Part shown: positions 34,324 to 44,200 of the stretch, one piece after another
Numbering within the stretch: the first letter of the stretch is position 1
Layout: every line of letters starts with the position of its first letter
NCBI GenBank assembly: GCA_041395105.1
Contig: JAWLBB010000001.1
Coordinates: 1,329,501 to 1,393,500, forward strand
Direction of reading: 5' to 3'
DNA: 64,000 nucleotides
Origin: Opitutaceae bacterium
Lineage (GTDB): Bacteria > Verrucomicrobiota > Verrucomicrobiia > Opitutales > Opitutaceae
Translations under genes and position numbers: made by a program
Notes under the pieces: model-generated
What the model was told of the DNA's origin: nothing
The model's database searches: none
Seen by the model: only the letters and a program-made list of their open reading frames with translations

Positions 34324-35244
34324 TCAGGTGGCCCGGGCGGCGGCGAGCCGCGGTCGGGCTCTCGCGGTGACGAGGCAGGCGGCGAGGATGAGTCCGGCCC
34401 CGACCAGTTCGATCGCAGTGAAGGTCTCGCCGAAGAAGAGGTAGCCTCCCAGGGCGATGAGAGGCGGCAGGAGCAATTGCATGATGGAGCCCTGGGCCAC
34501 GGGCAGATCCCGGTAGGCCTGGGTCATGGAGAGCTGGCCAAACGCGGCAAGCAGCCCGGATGTGACCAGCAGGGCGATGACGAGTCCCGAAAGGGGGACC
34601 CCGTGCAGGGCGGTGGGACCGGCGGAAAGGAGGATGCCATAGAAGCATTGAGCCCCGAATATGGTGGAGCTGTTTTCCTTCTGGTGGAGTCGGCGGATGC
34701 AGACAACGACGGCACCGGCTACGATCGCCCCGATGATTCCAAGAGTCTCGAATTTATCGGGTGCGTGAAGGTCGGTGATCCCGGTGAGAAGCGCCAGCCC
34801 GATCATGGACAGGACAAGGCTGACGACGACTCGCCCGGTCAGCTTTTCGCGCAGGAAGACGCCGGCCATGACGGCGCCGAAGACGACGTAGGTATTCGAG
34901 ATGAAGGTGGCCCGGCCGGCTCCCAGTTCGACGATGGTCAGGTAGAAGATCCAGACGCCGACGCCACCTAGGACGCCACGGAGGATCAGCAGGGGGTTCG
35001 AGATCATGTGCCGGGGATGGAATCCCCCCCGCCGATAGAAGAAGGCGTAAAGGACGGCGAATCCGGCCAGAAAACGGAAGGTCGAGACAATCCAGGCATT
35101 GACGGAACCGAGGTCGCCGATGGCCCGGATGAGCAGGGTGTTCCCGGCAAAGAGGACAACCGAGAGCAGCATCAGGACGACGGCACCCCGGGTGGAGGGC
35201 ATCGTCGTTTCGGATGCGGTCGTTGATGTGGTCGTGGTCATCAT
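34324..35244 (-). CDS. EamA/DMT-family transporter
   Basis: A 306-residue inner-membrane protein with ten predicted helices and two EamA repeats (AVVLMLLSVVLFAGNTLLIR in the first, GIIGAIVAGAVVVCIRRLH in the second). It belongs to the drug/metabolite transporter superfamily, whose members export amino acids, nucleotides or sugars, or import precursors. Adjacent ATGs at 35244 and 35241 are the likely starts. A longer in-frame reading upstream runs through a strong terminator hairpin, so translation from further upstream would need terminator read-through. Substrate unknown. Confidence 0.88.
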   Translation of the reverse strand: MMTTTTSTTASETTMPSTRGAVVLMLLSVVLFAGNTLLIRAIGDLGSVNAWIVSTFRFLAGFAVLYAFFYRRGGFHPRHMISNPLLILRGVLGGVGVWIFYLTIVELGAGRATFISNTYVVFGAVMAGVFLREKLTGRVVVSLVLSMIGLALLTGITDLHAPDKFETLGIIGAIVAGAVVVCIRRLHQKENSSTIFGAQCFYGILLSAGPTALHGVPLSGLVIALLVTSGLLAAFGQLSMTQAYRDLPVAQGSIMQLLLPPLIALGGYLFFGETFTAIELVGAGLILAACLVTARARPRLAAARAT

Positions 35245-35246
35245 GC

Positions 35247-35280
35247 AAAAAGCCGCGCCAGTTGGGACTGGGCGCGGCTT
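35247..35280 (-). terminator. Terminator hairpin abutting the EamA start codon, possible attenuator
   Basis: On the minus strand, AAGCCGCGCC and GGCGCGGCTT make a perfect 10-bp stem with an 11-base loop, followed at once by a run of T (TTTTTGC) and then the ATG of the transporter gene. A short in-frame ATG at 35319 (MVLLRDRSNLLIPKPRP...) precedes the stem and could encode a leader peptide. The layout suggests transcription attenuation of the EamA gene. An ordinary terminator of an unseen upstream transcript is also possible. Confidence 0.65.
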
Positions 35281-35572
35281 CGGAATCAGGAGGTTGGATC
35301 TATCTCTCAACAAGACCATCCATGCCGGAGTGCGCCGCGAGACCCCGGGCGAATCTTTCGCCAGGTCGTCGGGGCGATCGGAAGGATCGTGTGCGCTGCG
35401 GATGAGAGGGTCATAGGAACGGATCAAAACGAGGGATGGGCTCTGCGTCCAGTTCGTAATCCACCCATTGGAATGCGCGCGATTTGGCGTGCATCAGGCC
35501 GTGAGGGAGATTTGATTCGAAGGCGCTCATCTTCGTCGTCCGCAAACCCCCGTCCCCTGCCTGTCGACCGTC

Positions 35573-36502
35573 ATGTCATCCGTCCCCAGAATCACCGTCA
35601 TCGGAGAATTGATCAACAACGCCTACGCCCGCGCCAAGAAGGCCTGGCTGGCCCGGGATGTGGTGGGCTACCAGGGCCTGGCCCGATTGCAGGACGAGGG
35701 AGGCGCCGAGATCATCAACCTGAACATTGATGGCACCCAGAGCCTCAGTGTGCGTTTTGAGGAGATGGCGGCGTTTCTCCCGGTGGTCATTCCGGCCATC
35801 CAGGAAGTCAGCGATATCGCCCTCAGTTTTGACAATCCCGACATTGCCTACCACCAGGTCGCTCTCAAGGCCTTCGACCGCTCCCGTTCCCGGGCCAAGC
35901 CGGTCCTGAACTCCCTGGCGGCCTCGCGGCAGAATCTGGACGGCCTGATCGGGTTGATCCGCGATCATGACATGCGCTGCATCGTCATGGCGTCGGAGCG
36001 CTTCCTGCCCGGGGGAGGCAGCGGCCAGTCGATGACGGCGGAGGAGGCTCATGAAACCATCCGGATTTTCGTGGATCGGCTGGTATCCGAGGCGGGCCGG
36101 ACGACCGATGACATCATCATCGACCCGGGTCTGGCGCCGGTCGGCGCGGACACCTACGGATTGACCACGATCGGGCTGGATGCGATGCGGCTCTGTTCGG
36201 CGGATCCGCATCTGAAGGGCCTGCATTTCTCGGTCGGTCTGTCGAACTTCGCCTGGGGAACACCGAAAGGCCTGCGTGACAAGCTGGAGCGCGCCTATCT
36301 GACGGTGGCCGGCCGGGTCGGACTCGATATGGCCCTGGCCAATGTGGAGCGCAATGCGCAGCCCCTGCCGGAGGATGATCCCATGGTGGCGAAACTTGAG
36401 GAAATCCTCGCCCTGGGCCGAAGGCAGGAAGGTGAGACGGTGGAGGATGCGGGCTACCGTCAGGCCGAAGCGATCATGGACCTCTGTGCGGAATACCGGT
36501 AA
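35573..36502 (+). CDS. Pterin-binding methyltransferase (AcsE/MtgA/dihydropteroate-synthase-like)
   Basis: A 309-residue TIM-barrel protein of the pterin-binding family. Visible motifs are TVIGELINNAYARAKKAW at the N-terminus, GGAEIINLNIDG (an Asn/Asp loop at about 43-54), ALSFDNPD at about 82-89, VLNSLAAS at 105-112, DIIIDPGLAPVG at about 179-190 and a C-terminal ...FSVGLSNFAWGTP at about 220-232. The NSL...SVGLSN pattern matches methyltetrahydrofolate:corrinoid methyltransferases rather than folate-synthesis FolP, which has a different loop set. It should move methyl between tetrahydrofolate and a corrinoid protein. No corrinoid protein gene is in the window, but URO-D-like genes are close. 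Confidence 0.85.
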   Translation: MSSVPRITVIGELINNAYARAKKAWLARDVVGYQGLARLQDEGGAEIINLNIDGTQSLSVRFEEMAAFLPVVIPAIQEVSDIALSFDNPDIAYHQVALKAFDRSRSRAKPVLNSLAASRQNLDGLIGLIRDHDMRCIVMASERFLPGGGSGQSMTAEEAHETIRIFVDRLVSEAGRTTDDIIIDPGLAPVGADTYGLTTIGLDAMRLCSADPHLKGLHFSVGLSNFAWGTPKGLRDKLERAYLTVAGRVGLDMALANVERNAQPLPEDDPMVAKLEEILALGRRQEGETVEDAGYRQAEAIMDLCAEYR

Positions 36503-36574
36503 GGGCGGGCGACGGCTGCATCGGGATCGTCCGCCTGGTGCGAAAGGTCCTCGGTTCTCCGGCCCGTCTTCAGG

Positions 36575-37426
36575 CTATCCCTTGATCGCGCCGGCGGACA
36601 GGCCGCGGACGAAGAGTTTCATGGTGAAGAGGAAGATGATGATCAGGGGGATGGAGGCGATGAAGAAGGCCGCCATGATCTTGCCCCACTGTTTCACGTA
36701 TTCCCCGTCGAGATAGATGAGGCCGACGCCGAGGGTGAAGAGCTCCTTGTCGCGCAGGATGATGAGAGGGAGGAGGAAATCGTTCCAGTTCTGGAGGAAG
36801 GCGAGGATGGCGAGGGTGCCGATGATCGGGCCGGACATCGGGATCACGATATTGATGATCTGCTGGAAGTGAGAGGCCCCGTCCATCTCGGCCGCTTCGA
36901 AGAGGTCCTTGGGCAGGTCCTCGATGAAGTTGCGCAGGACAAAAAGGTTGAAGACCTGGCCGCCGGAAATGCCGACGATGATGAGGGCCCAGAGGGTGTT
37001 GAGCAGGCTGAGGCTCTTTAGAAGGGAGAAAAGGGGCACGATGTTGGCCACACCCGGCATGAGCATGAGCACGATGAAAGCCGACCAGAGAACGGTTGCG
37101 AACGGCATCTTGTAGCGGGCGAAGAAATAGGCCGCCATGATGGCGAGGAAGAGCATGCAGACCGTGGTGGTGACGGCGACAAAGACGGTATTGGCGATAT
37201 AGGGTCCGATCAGCTGGATTCCGTAGGTCCAATTTGACCAGACCCAGGTCGACGGATTGGTCGGAAACCACGGGTTGAGGTTGAAGGTGGTGTTGTCCTT
37301 GAAGCTGATCTGCACCATCATGTAGAAGGGCAGCAGCTCGATCGCGAGGACGGCCAGAATGACGAGGTGCTTGGGCCAATCCTTCTGTTTGTGGCTGCCC
37401 ACGGTCCTGATGGTTTCACTGCTCAT
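36575..37426 (-). CDS. CUT1 sugar ABC transporter permease, MalG/UgpE type
   Basis: A 283-residue inner-membrane protein with six helices. The EAA loop that docks on the ATPase is EAAEMDGASHFQQIINIVIP (about 191-210), and the C-terminus MKLFVRGLSAGAIKG is typical of MalG-like permeases. The ATG at 37426 overlaps the stop of the preceding permease gene by 4 bp (ATGA), which sets the start and implies coupled translation. It forms the channel with the next protein, fed by the binding protein upstream. No ATPase gene is in the operon, so a shared MsmK/MalK-type ATPase elsewhere is likely. Confidence 0.92.
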   Translation of the reverse strand: MSSETIRTVGSHKQKDWPKHLVILAVLAIELLPFYMMVQISFKDNTTFNLNPWFPTNPSTWVWSNWTYGIQLIGPYIANTVFVAVTTTVCMLFLAIMAAYFFARYKMPFATVLWSAFIVLMLMPGVANIVPLFSLLKSLSLLNTLWALIIVGISGGQVFNLFVLRNFIEDLPKDLFEAAEMDGASHFQQIINIVIPMSGPIIGTLAILAFLQNWNDFLLPLIILRDKELFTLGVGLIYLDGEYVKQWGKIMAAFFIASIPLIIIFLFTMKLFVRGLSAGAIKG

Positions 37427-38370
37427 TTGTCGACCCTCACGTACTTGTTCTGGATATAGGTCAGCGAGAGGATGAAGACGAAAAGGATCATCCCGATGGC
37501 GCAGGCGTAGCCGAATTCTCCCGCGATAAAGGCCCGGTTGTACATCCATAAACCGGGCACCATCCCTCTTCCACCGGGTCCCCCGGAATCCCCGAGCAGC
37601 AGAAGCATCAGTCCGTAGCCCTGGATCGTCCCGATGACCAGGAGGATGAGCATGAGACGGATCTGGGTGAGGATGAGGGGAAATTCGATATGGATGAATT
37701 TCTGGAACGGGGAAACACCGTCAAGGTCGGCCGCCTCGTAGACTTCGGTCCCGATCGACTGAAGCCCGGCGAGGTAGATGAGAACGCCGACCGCACCGAT
37801 CCAGGGGAATCCCCAGATGATCAGCGAGGGGATGATCAGGCGGGGCTCGCTCAACCAGGCGATGGGGATGCCTTCAAGGAAGAGGTTCCAGCCGAAGAAT
37901 CCGTCCATGCTGACGAGGAGGGTCTTGATTCCGGTGAAGTCGAGGACCTTGTTGAGGACACCGAGATTGGGGTCGAAGAAGAATTTCCAGATGAAGAGGA
38001 CAACGAGCCCCGGCACGATCATCGGAACGACGAGCAGCACCCGATACCAGTATTGCCAGCGGTCGCTCTTCAGGCGGTGGACCATGACCGCGATGAAGAT
38101 CGACGGGATCATCTTGAAGACATTGGCCACGATCAGGACGAAGACGGTGATGAAGGAGTTCCAGAGAACCGTATCCCCGAGGGCCCGACGGAAATTGTCC
38201 CAGCCGATCAGTTGTTTGGTGTCTCCCCCCGACCAGTCGAAGAAGCTGTGGTAGACGGCGCTGACCGCGGGGAAATACGAAAAGGTCGTCACCAGGATGA
38301 TCGACGGGACGACGAAGAGGTAGAGTTTCCACTCTTTGAGCGCCTTGCGGGTGGAGATGGATTGGGCCAT
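37423..38370 (-). CDS. CUT1 sugar ABC transporter permease, MalF/UgpA type
   Basis: A 315-residue membrane protein with a helix at about 15-35 (LYLFVVPSIILVTTFSYFP) and five more. The EAA motif is EAADLDGVSPFQKFIHIEFP (about 213-232). It has a somewhat longer periplasmic stretch than usual (FFGWNLFLEGIPIAWLSEP). It is the partner permease of the MalG-type protein and lies 18 bp downstream of the binding-protein gene. Substrate is probably a mono- or oligosaccharide. Confidence 0.92.
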   Translation of the reverse strand: MAQSISTRKALKEWKLYLFVVPSIILVTTFSYFPAVSAVYHSFFDWSGGDTKQLIGWDNFRRALGDTVLWNSFITVFVLIVANVFKMIPSIFIAVMVHRLKSDRWQYWYRVLLVVPMIVPGLVVLFIWKFFFDPNLGVLNKVLDFTGIKTLLVSMDGFFGWNLFLEGIPIAWLSEPRLIIPSLIIWGFPWIGAVGVLIYLAGLQSIGTEVYEAADLDGVSPFQKFIHIEFPLILTQIRLMLILLVIGTIQGYGLMLLLLGDSGGPGGRGMVPGLWMYNRAFIAGEFGYACAIGMILFVFILSLTYIQNKYVRVDK

Positions 38371-38388
38371 GGGTGGGGTAGGGTCTGG

Positions 38389-39981
38389 CTATTTCTGCAG
38401 AAAACGGAGCTCCTGTTCAATCCTGTAGGTTTCGCCTTCCTGGCCATTCTGGGCTTCGAGGACTTCAGTCAGCTTGGCGGCATAATCGGTCGTTCGGTCC
38501 CCCAGCCGGTCGAGGGAGCGGAGCGCGGCAATGGTGGTGTCCTGACGGATGGTGTTGTGCTTGTTGTTTTTCACCCTCAGGTCGAGGTCTTCGCGAATCG
38601 CCTCGGGGAGGCGGGAGGTCATCGTCCGGATATAGCTCTCGACCCCGTCGCGGCGTTCGAGCAGGGAGATGGCATTCTCGTAGAGTCCCTTGGTGTTGGC
38701 CCCGATATCGTTGAACTTGAGGAAGAAGCCCCTCAACTCCCCGTCGATCACGGGCATGAACGGCTCGATCAGGGGATCGGGAGTCACTCCGATGATGGCC
38801 GGAAGCCATCCGCTTTCATCCGCGTAGACCTGATTGCCGGGTTGGGAAGTCAGGTACTGGAGGAAATCCAGGGCGACCTCAAAATGAGGCGATTGCCGGA
38901 CGATGCCGAACGATCCTTCGGTGCTGGTATCACCCTCACTGGCGCGGCCCAGGGTGAAGCGGCCGTAGGTCGGATGGTCCCTGGAGGGAAGGGGGACGGC
39001 GAAAACCCCGATCTCAAACGGGGCCTGCGAGCGCAGGCTGGTGGCGTCCCAACTGCCCGAAACGATCATGACGGCACGATTCTGGACAAAGTAGAAGGCC
39101 GCGTCCTCCCGGCCCAGTTGGGAGAAGCCCGGGGTCATGAATCCTGCGACTTCGTGGGAGAGTTCGACCGCGCTGCGGATGGCCGGTGTCTCCATCGACC
39201 ATTCTCCCTTCAGATACGGAATGACGACATCGACATTGCCGGTGTTCAGGACGTGGACTGGATCGAGCGAAAGTCTCAACTTCTGAGTCTGCCCCTCAAA
39301 AAGCTTATCCATCAACTGGGGGCCGTTGAACTTGGACGAGGCGATCGGCAGGATACCGCGGCCCGTATCCCGGGCAAAGTCCCGGATCTTTTCGCAGGCC
39401 AGCCGGAAGTCTTCGTAGGTTTCCGGAACCGGGGCGTCGCCAAGGATTTCCTGCCAGAGAGTCTTGTTGTAGTAGACCCGGACGGTGAACATGGCGGTCG
39501 AGATCATGTAGTAGTCGAGCAGGTTCTGATTGTACTTGCTGTTCAGTCCGTCGATGAAGGTGTCCCGCCAGGGAATCCCCTCGAGTTCCGTGCCCACGTT
39601 GAACGGGTTGGGGCGTTCCAGCCACGGGGTCAGCGGGGTGAAAAACCGGGCGAGGATTTCGTCATTGTTGCCGAAACCGATGGCGAAGATATCGGGGGCC
39701 GTCCCGCCGATGAGCTGGGTGCGGTAGTACTGGGCGTAGGTCCTTTCGGGGATGGCCAACTGCTCGACGCGAATCCCGGGATGTGCCTCCATGTACCTTC
39801 GGGCGACCTCGTCGAAAGCATCCCGCAGACCGGACTCGAGCTGCCAATGGGCAAAACGGATGGTGATGGTACCGGGCTGCGTTTCCTCCGTATTGCGGTT
39901 GAAGACCCGGACGAGGGCGACAATGAAACAGGCGGCGAGGAGGGCGAACCCGATGGTATTGAGAGTACGCTCGCGATTCAT
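38389..39981 (-). CDS. Extracellular solute-binding protein, family 1, of a CUT1 transporter
   Basis: A 530-residue protein from the ATG at 39981. An uncleaved-looking N-terminal hydrophobic helix (TIGFALLAACFIVALVRVF) is followed by the binding fold beginning TITIRFAHWQLESGLRDAF. The motif GGTAPDIFAIGFGNND (about 91-106) and the later GSFGIVRQSPHFEVALDFLQYL fit sugar-binding proteins. It is longer than the usual 400-450 aa because of a C-terminal helical region with FLKFNDIGANTKGLYENAISLLE. It captures the sugar in the periplasm, probably tethered by the N-terminal helix. Its start overlaps the stop of the TPR gene by 4 bp. Confidence 0.9.
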   Translation of the reverse strand: MNRERTLNTIGFALLAACFIVALVRVFNRNTEETQPGTITIRFAHWQLESGLRDAFDEVARRYMEAHPGIRVEQLAIPERTYAQYYRTQLIGGTAPDIFAIGFGNNDEILARFFTPLTPWLERPNPFNVGTELEGIPWRDTFIDGLNSKYNQNLLDYYMISTAMFTVRVYYNKTLWQEILGDAPVPETYEDFRLACEKIRDFARDTGRGILPIASSKFNGPQLMDKLFEGQTQKLRLSLDPVHVLNTGNVDVVIPYLKGEWSMETPAIRSAVELSHEVAGFMTPGFSQLGREDAAFYFVQNRAVMIVSGSWDATSLRSQAPFEIGVFAVPLPSRDHPTYGRFTLGRASEGDTSTEGSFGIVRQSPHFEVALDFLQYLTSQPGNQVYADESGWLPAIIGVTPDPLIEPFMPVIDGELRGFFLKFNDIGANTKGLYENAISLLERRDGVESYIRTMTSRLPEAIREDLDLRVKNNKHNTIRQDTTIAALRSLDRLGDRTTDYAAKLTEVLEAQNGQEGETYRIEQELRFLQK

Positions 39982-40793
39982 GGTGCCGCCTCCAGTTCGC
40001 GGACCTTCCGGGTGATGGTGTAGGTGCGCAGATCGCGTGGAAACTCGGCGAGAAATCGCTGGAAATAATCGAGGGCAATTTCGGTTTGCCCGAGGGCCAG
40101 GGCAATCTCGCCGATCCGGACGAAGACATCTCCACGCAGGTTGCGTTTGCTGATCCCGAGGTCGCCGGCGGCGATCAGGTGCCGGAGGGACTGTTCGAGA
40201 TCGCCGGCATACCGTTCGCTTCCGTCGGCGAGGAAGAGATGAAGATCCTTGGCGGGACCGGGCAGGGTGATCAACGGGACGATCCCTTCGATCTCGGTCA
40301 GGCGGGTCAGGCGGATCTCGGGTGTCGGGGCGGTCCCCAGATAAACCAGTGCCCATTTGACGCCGGCAAACTGTCCGAAGAGGTGGTCGGGATGATCGTC
40401 GAGAAGATTCCGGAAGATCCGGATGGCGGCCTCCGGATCGGGCGTCAGGTTGTGGATCTGGGCAATGCGCCCGAGGTAGTAGCGGCTGAGAATGCCGATC
40501 TCATCGGCGGCCTCATCTTTTTGGAGTCCGTCGAGAATGGATCGGGCCCGGCTGACATTGGCCTCGGTGCGGGGCTGCAGGTTGAGGAGGGTGAGGGCTT
40601 CACCGACGAGGCGTTCACGTCTCAGGGCGGGATCAACCCCAACCTCGGTGCGAAAAACTTGATGGGCATCCGCGTAAAGAAGGAGAACCGCATCCCTCCA
40701 GGCGCTCACCAACGACTCGGGCTGGCCCTGGCCACGCACCGAAAACGCAAGGGGAAGCGCGAGGAGCAGCGTGATTGGAAGGGCGGAGCGCAT
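39978..40793 (-). CDS. Periplasmic TPR protein co-transcribed with a sugar ABC transporter
   Basis: A 271-residue protein with a signal peptide (ITLLLALPLAFSVRG, cleavage near GQG). The rest is helical with TPR-like repeats such as ARSILDGLQKDEAADEIGILSRYYLGRIAQI and GEIALALGQTEIALDYFQRFLAEFPRD. It lies first in the CUT1 operon, overlapping the binding-protein start by 4 bp. A structural or assembly role with the binding protein or a cell-envelope complex is inferred; no enzyme motif is present. A TPR gene heading a sugar-transporter operon is uncommon. Confidence 0.75.
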   Translation of the reverse strand: MRSALPITLLLALPLAFSVRGQGQPESLVSAWRDAVLLLYADAHQVFRTEVGVDPALRRERLVGEALTLLNLQPRTEANVSRARSILDGLQKDEAADEIGILSRYYLGRIAQIHNLTPDPEAAIRIFRNLLDDHPDHLFGQFAGVKWALVYLGTAPTPEIRLTRLTEIEGIVPLITLPGPAKDLHLFLADGSERYAGDLEQSLRHLIAAGDLGISKRNLRGDVFVRIGEIALALGQTEIALDYFQRFLAEFPRDLRTYTITRKVRELEAAP

Positions 40794-41213
40794 GGAGCGG
40801 GGCTGGACGCGGAGGGGGGTGAGATCAACCGTCGCCGCAGGGCCTGCGGTCAAGCCTAATCCGAACGAGCGTGGTCTGGGAGGACCGGATGCTTTCCGAA
40901 GAGACCTCCAAGGGCCGGACAGACTGCATGGTGGAGGCACCTGGCTGATTGACGCTTGAGGGCTGTTGGTCGCCGATTCCGTCTGCACGGTGTCTCTCGA
41001 GGGCTTGCCCCACCTTTCAATTTGATGGATTCGGCCGGGGTTGCCGCGGACCGGCTTGGACTTGCCCTGAAGGCAAAGCGGCCTACCTTCGGGATCGGTT
41101 TTTCTTGAGATGACAGTCTGCCCCGCGATCGAATTCATGGAACCCCGCCGTCCCTCCGGCCCCGTACAGATGGGCGCTCCCGGGTGGCTGGACGATGAAA
41201 CCGGAGGTAATTC
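40794..41213. promoter_or_regulatory. Divergent control region between two ABC-transporter operons
   Basis: These 420 bases separate the minus-strand CUT1 operon from the plus-strand Opp-type operon and must hold both promoters. I could not fix a -35/-10 pair. A short reading frame (ATG at 41137, 26 codons, MEPRRPSGPVQMGAPGW...) ends in TGA that overlaps the TTG start at 41214, and its last codons contain the GGAGGT ribosome site. It may be a coupling leader ORF, or chance. Confidence 0.35.
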
Positions 41214-44200
41214 TTGAGGGCGCGGCTTGCGCTTCGAGCCGCCGGAAGGGTCCTGGCGCTGCTCTTCGGATCCCTGGTCTTTGTCATGGCCGTGTTTTAC
41301 GCAGCGGCCGGCCTTCTGCGGCCAAAGGTTGGTTCTGAGCCGACCATCTTCGATCCCGCGGAGGTCGGGGCGGCCGAGCGGGCTCGTGATGTATCCATTA
41401 TTCATGACGAGTTGCCGGTCGTGACGGTCGACGTCGACTACGCTGCGGGATCGGCCGCACCGTGGTATCCCAGGGGTGAGCCTTCCCTTCTGGCGCCGCT
41501 GGTGGAGCAGGGACGACTGCCCCCGGTGGCTGAGCGGGTCGGTCCCGAGCCGCTGGTCATGCGCGGAGTGGATGGTCCGGGCACCTACGGGGGCACCTGG
41601 TTCCGGGTCGCCAGTTCGGTCGCGGATGTGAGCATCATCAATTGGCGCCTGGCCGGAGCGACTTTGGTCCGATGGTCCCCTCTGGGCTATCCGATCCGTC
41701 CACATGTGGCCCGATCCTACGAGATCTCGGATGATTTTCGGGAATTCACCTTCCACCTGAGGCGCGGTATGCGCTGGTCGGACGGGCATCCTCTGACGGT
41801 GGACGACATTCTCTATTCAGTTGAGGACGACCAGATTCTCCTGGGCGCGCGGCCTTATTGGCTGGAGGTGGGGGGGACAACCGGGCGGGTGGAGAAGATC
41901 GATGACCTGACCGTACGCTATGTTTTTGAGAAGCCCAATGCGCTCTTCCTCGAGACGCTCTGCAATCAGGTGAATTTCGCACTGCCAAGACACTATCTGG
42001 AGCCCTTCCATCCGGTGTTGGGAGATCCCGAGCTCATCGAACGGTCGATGAAGGCGCTTCAACTGGCCAGCCCGCGCGCGCTCTATGGGCGGATGAAGGA
42101 CAACTTCAATCCGGAATGTCCCCGGCTCTGGCCTTGGGTCTATCGCGCCCATACGCCCAATCCCCCCTTCGGTTTTGTCAGAAATCCCTACTTCTTCGCG
42201 GTCGACGAAACGGGCAATCAGTTGCCCTACCTGGACCGGATTCTCTTTGAGGTGAAACCGCAGAACATGATCGGACTGGACGCGTCCCAGGGACGGTTGA
42301 CCTTCCAGACCCGCAATATCAATTACGACGACTACACCCAGTTGATGTCGGAGCGGGAGGCCAATGGTTACGATGTGCTGCACTGGTTTTCGGCGACCCG
42401 ATCGTCATTTACCATTTTTCCCAACCTGAACCGTCGGATCGACCCCGATCGGCCGGAGACGGGCAAGAAGCACACCCTCCTCAATACCCTGGCTTTCCGA
42501 CAGGCCCTTTCCCTGGCCATCAACCGGGCCGACATCATCGACTCCGATTTCAACGGGCAGACGGAACCTTCCCAACTGGCTCCGGGACCGGAGTCGCCCT
42601 TCCATCATCCGGATCTGATGCGCAGCTTCATCGAATACGACCCGGAGCGGGCCAATCAACTGCTCGACTCGCTCGGCCTGGTTGAGCGCGACGGTGAAGG
42701 ATTTCGCCGCTTTGCGGACGGCTCCCGCATGGTTTTCTTCGTCTACGTGACCGAGTACACCGGAAGCGGCCCCGCCCAGTTGATGATTGACGACTGGGCG
42801 AAGGTTGGGCTCCGGGTGGTTCTGAAGGACCGTGCCCGCACGCTCTGGCAGGCCGAGCAGACCGCGTTGGAGCACGATCTGACGGCATGGACCGGGGACG
42901 GCGAGTACTTCCCTCTGCTGGCGCCGCGCAATTTTGTGCCGATAGCCGTGCATTCCTTCTATGCGCCAGGATTCGGAGTCTGGCAGATGCAGGGCGGGCT
43001 CTGGGGCGATCCGGCGGCGGCCCGGCATCCGGGCGCGGTTGAACCCCCTCCGGGTCATCCTCTGCGGCGGGCGATGGAAGTTCTCGAGACGGCGCGGACC
43101 ACCACGGGGCTGGCGGCCCAGGTGGAGATCTATCGTGAAATCCTCGATATCGCGGCGGCGAACTTATGGACTATCAGCGTCTGCACGCCGCCGCCCCAAC
43201 TGGCCGTGGCGAGTCGGCACCTGCACAATGTGCCGCGCAATGTGGTCTTCGGGTCGCAGTTTGCCACTCCGGCCAACGGCGGGATCGAAACCTGGTATCT
43301 GGACAACCCCGGCGATACTCCGGAGACTCTCGATCGCATGAGGGAGACGGTGATGGAACCGGTGCTCGATCCGCGGATGAGCCTGCTGACTGCTGATTCC
43401 GAGGATGGGAGTGGCCGCCTGCTGAGGTGGTTCCTTCGTATCCTGATGTTCGGGATGTTTGCCGTCGTTCTCGCCCTCCTGATCCTGCGCCATCCCTTTG
43501 TCGGTCGGCGACTGATCATCATGGTGCCGACCCTGGGCGTCATCTCAATCGTGGTCTTTGTCATCATCCAGCTACCAAGGGGTGACTTCCTCACGGCGAG
43601 GATCCAGGAGCTGGAGATGATGGGCGATGATGGCGCGGTCCAGTCGGTCAAGGATCTGAAGACCCTCTTCCACACCGAGGAAGGCATGATCCTGCGCTAT
43701 GCCCGCTGGCTGGGGCTGCCCTGGTTTTTGACCTGGCAGCCGGCGGACAAGGGCCTGATCCAGGGAGACCTGGGCCGTTCGATGGAGAACGGTCGGATCG
43801 TCAACGACATCGTGGGCGATCGGATCCTCCTCACGGTGGGTATCTCGTTCTTCACCATCCTCTTCACCTGGGCCATCGCGCTGCCCACGGGAATCTACTC
43901 GGCGGTTCGTCAGTATTCAATCGGGGACTACATCCTGACGTTCCTGGGCTTCATCGGAATGTGCGTGCCCGGATTTCTGCTCGCTCTGATCCTCATTCAC
44001 CTTAGTTCGGAGTGGTTTGGACTCAAGATCTCGGGATTGTTCTCGGCCGAGTTTGCCGGGCAGGTGGGCTGGTCCTGGGCGAAGCTGACCGATCTGCTCA
44101 AGCATATCTGGGTGCCGGTCATCGTTCTCGGGGTCGGGGGTACCGCCGGGATGATCCGGGTGATGCGGGGCAATCTCCTGGACGAATTGCGCAAGCCCTA

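Noticed and set aside
37690..40023. A 777-codon plus-strand frame across the CUT1 permease and binding-protein genes
   Set aside because: Antisense shadow of three well-recognised genes; composition is Asp/Glu/Arg/Gly-biased with no motif.
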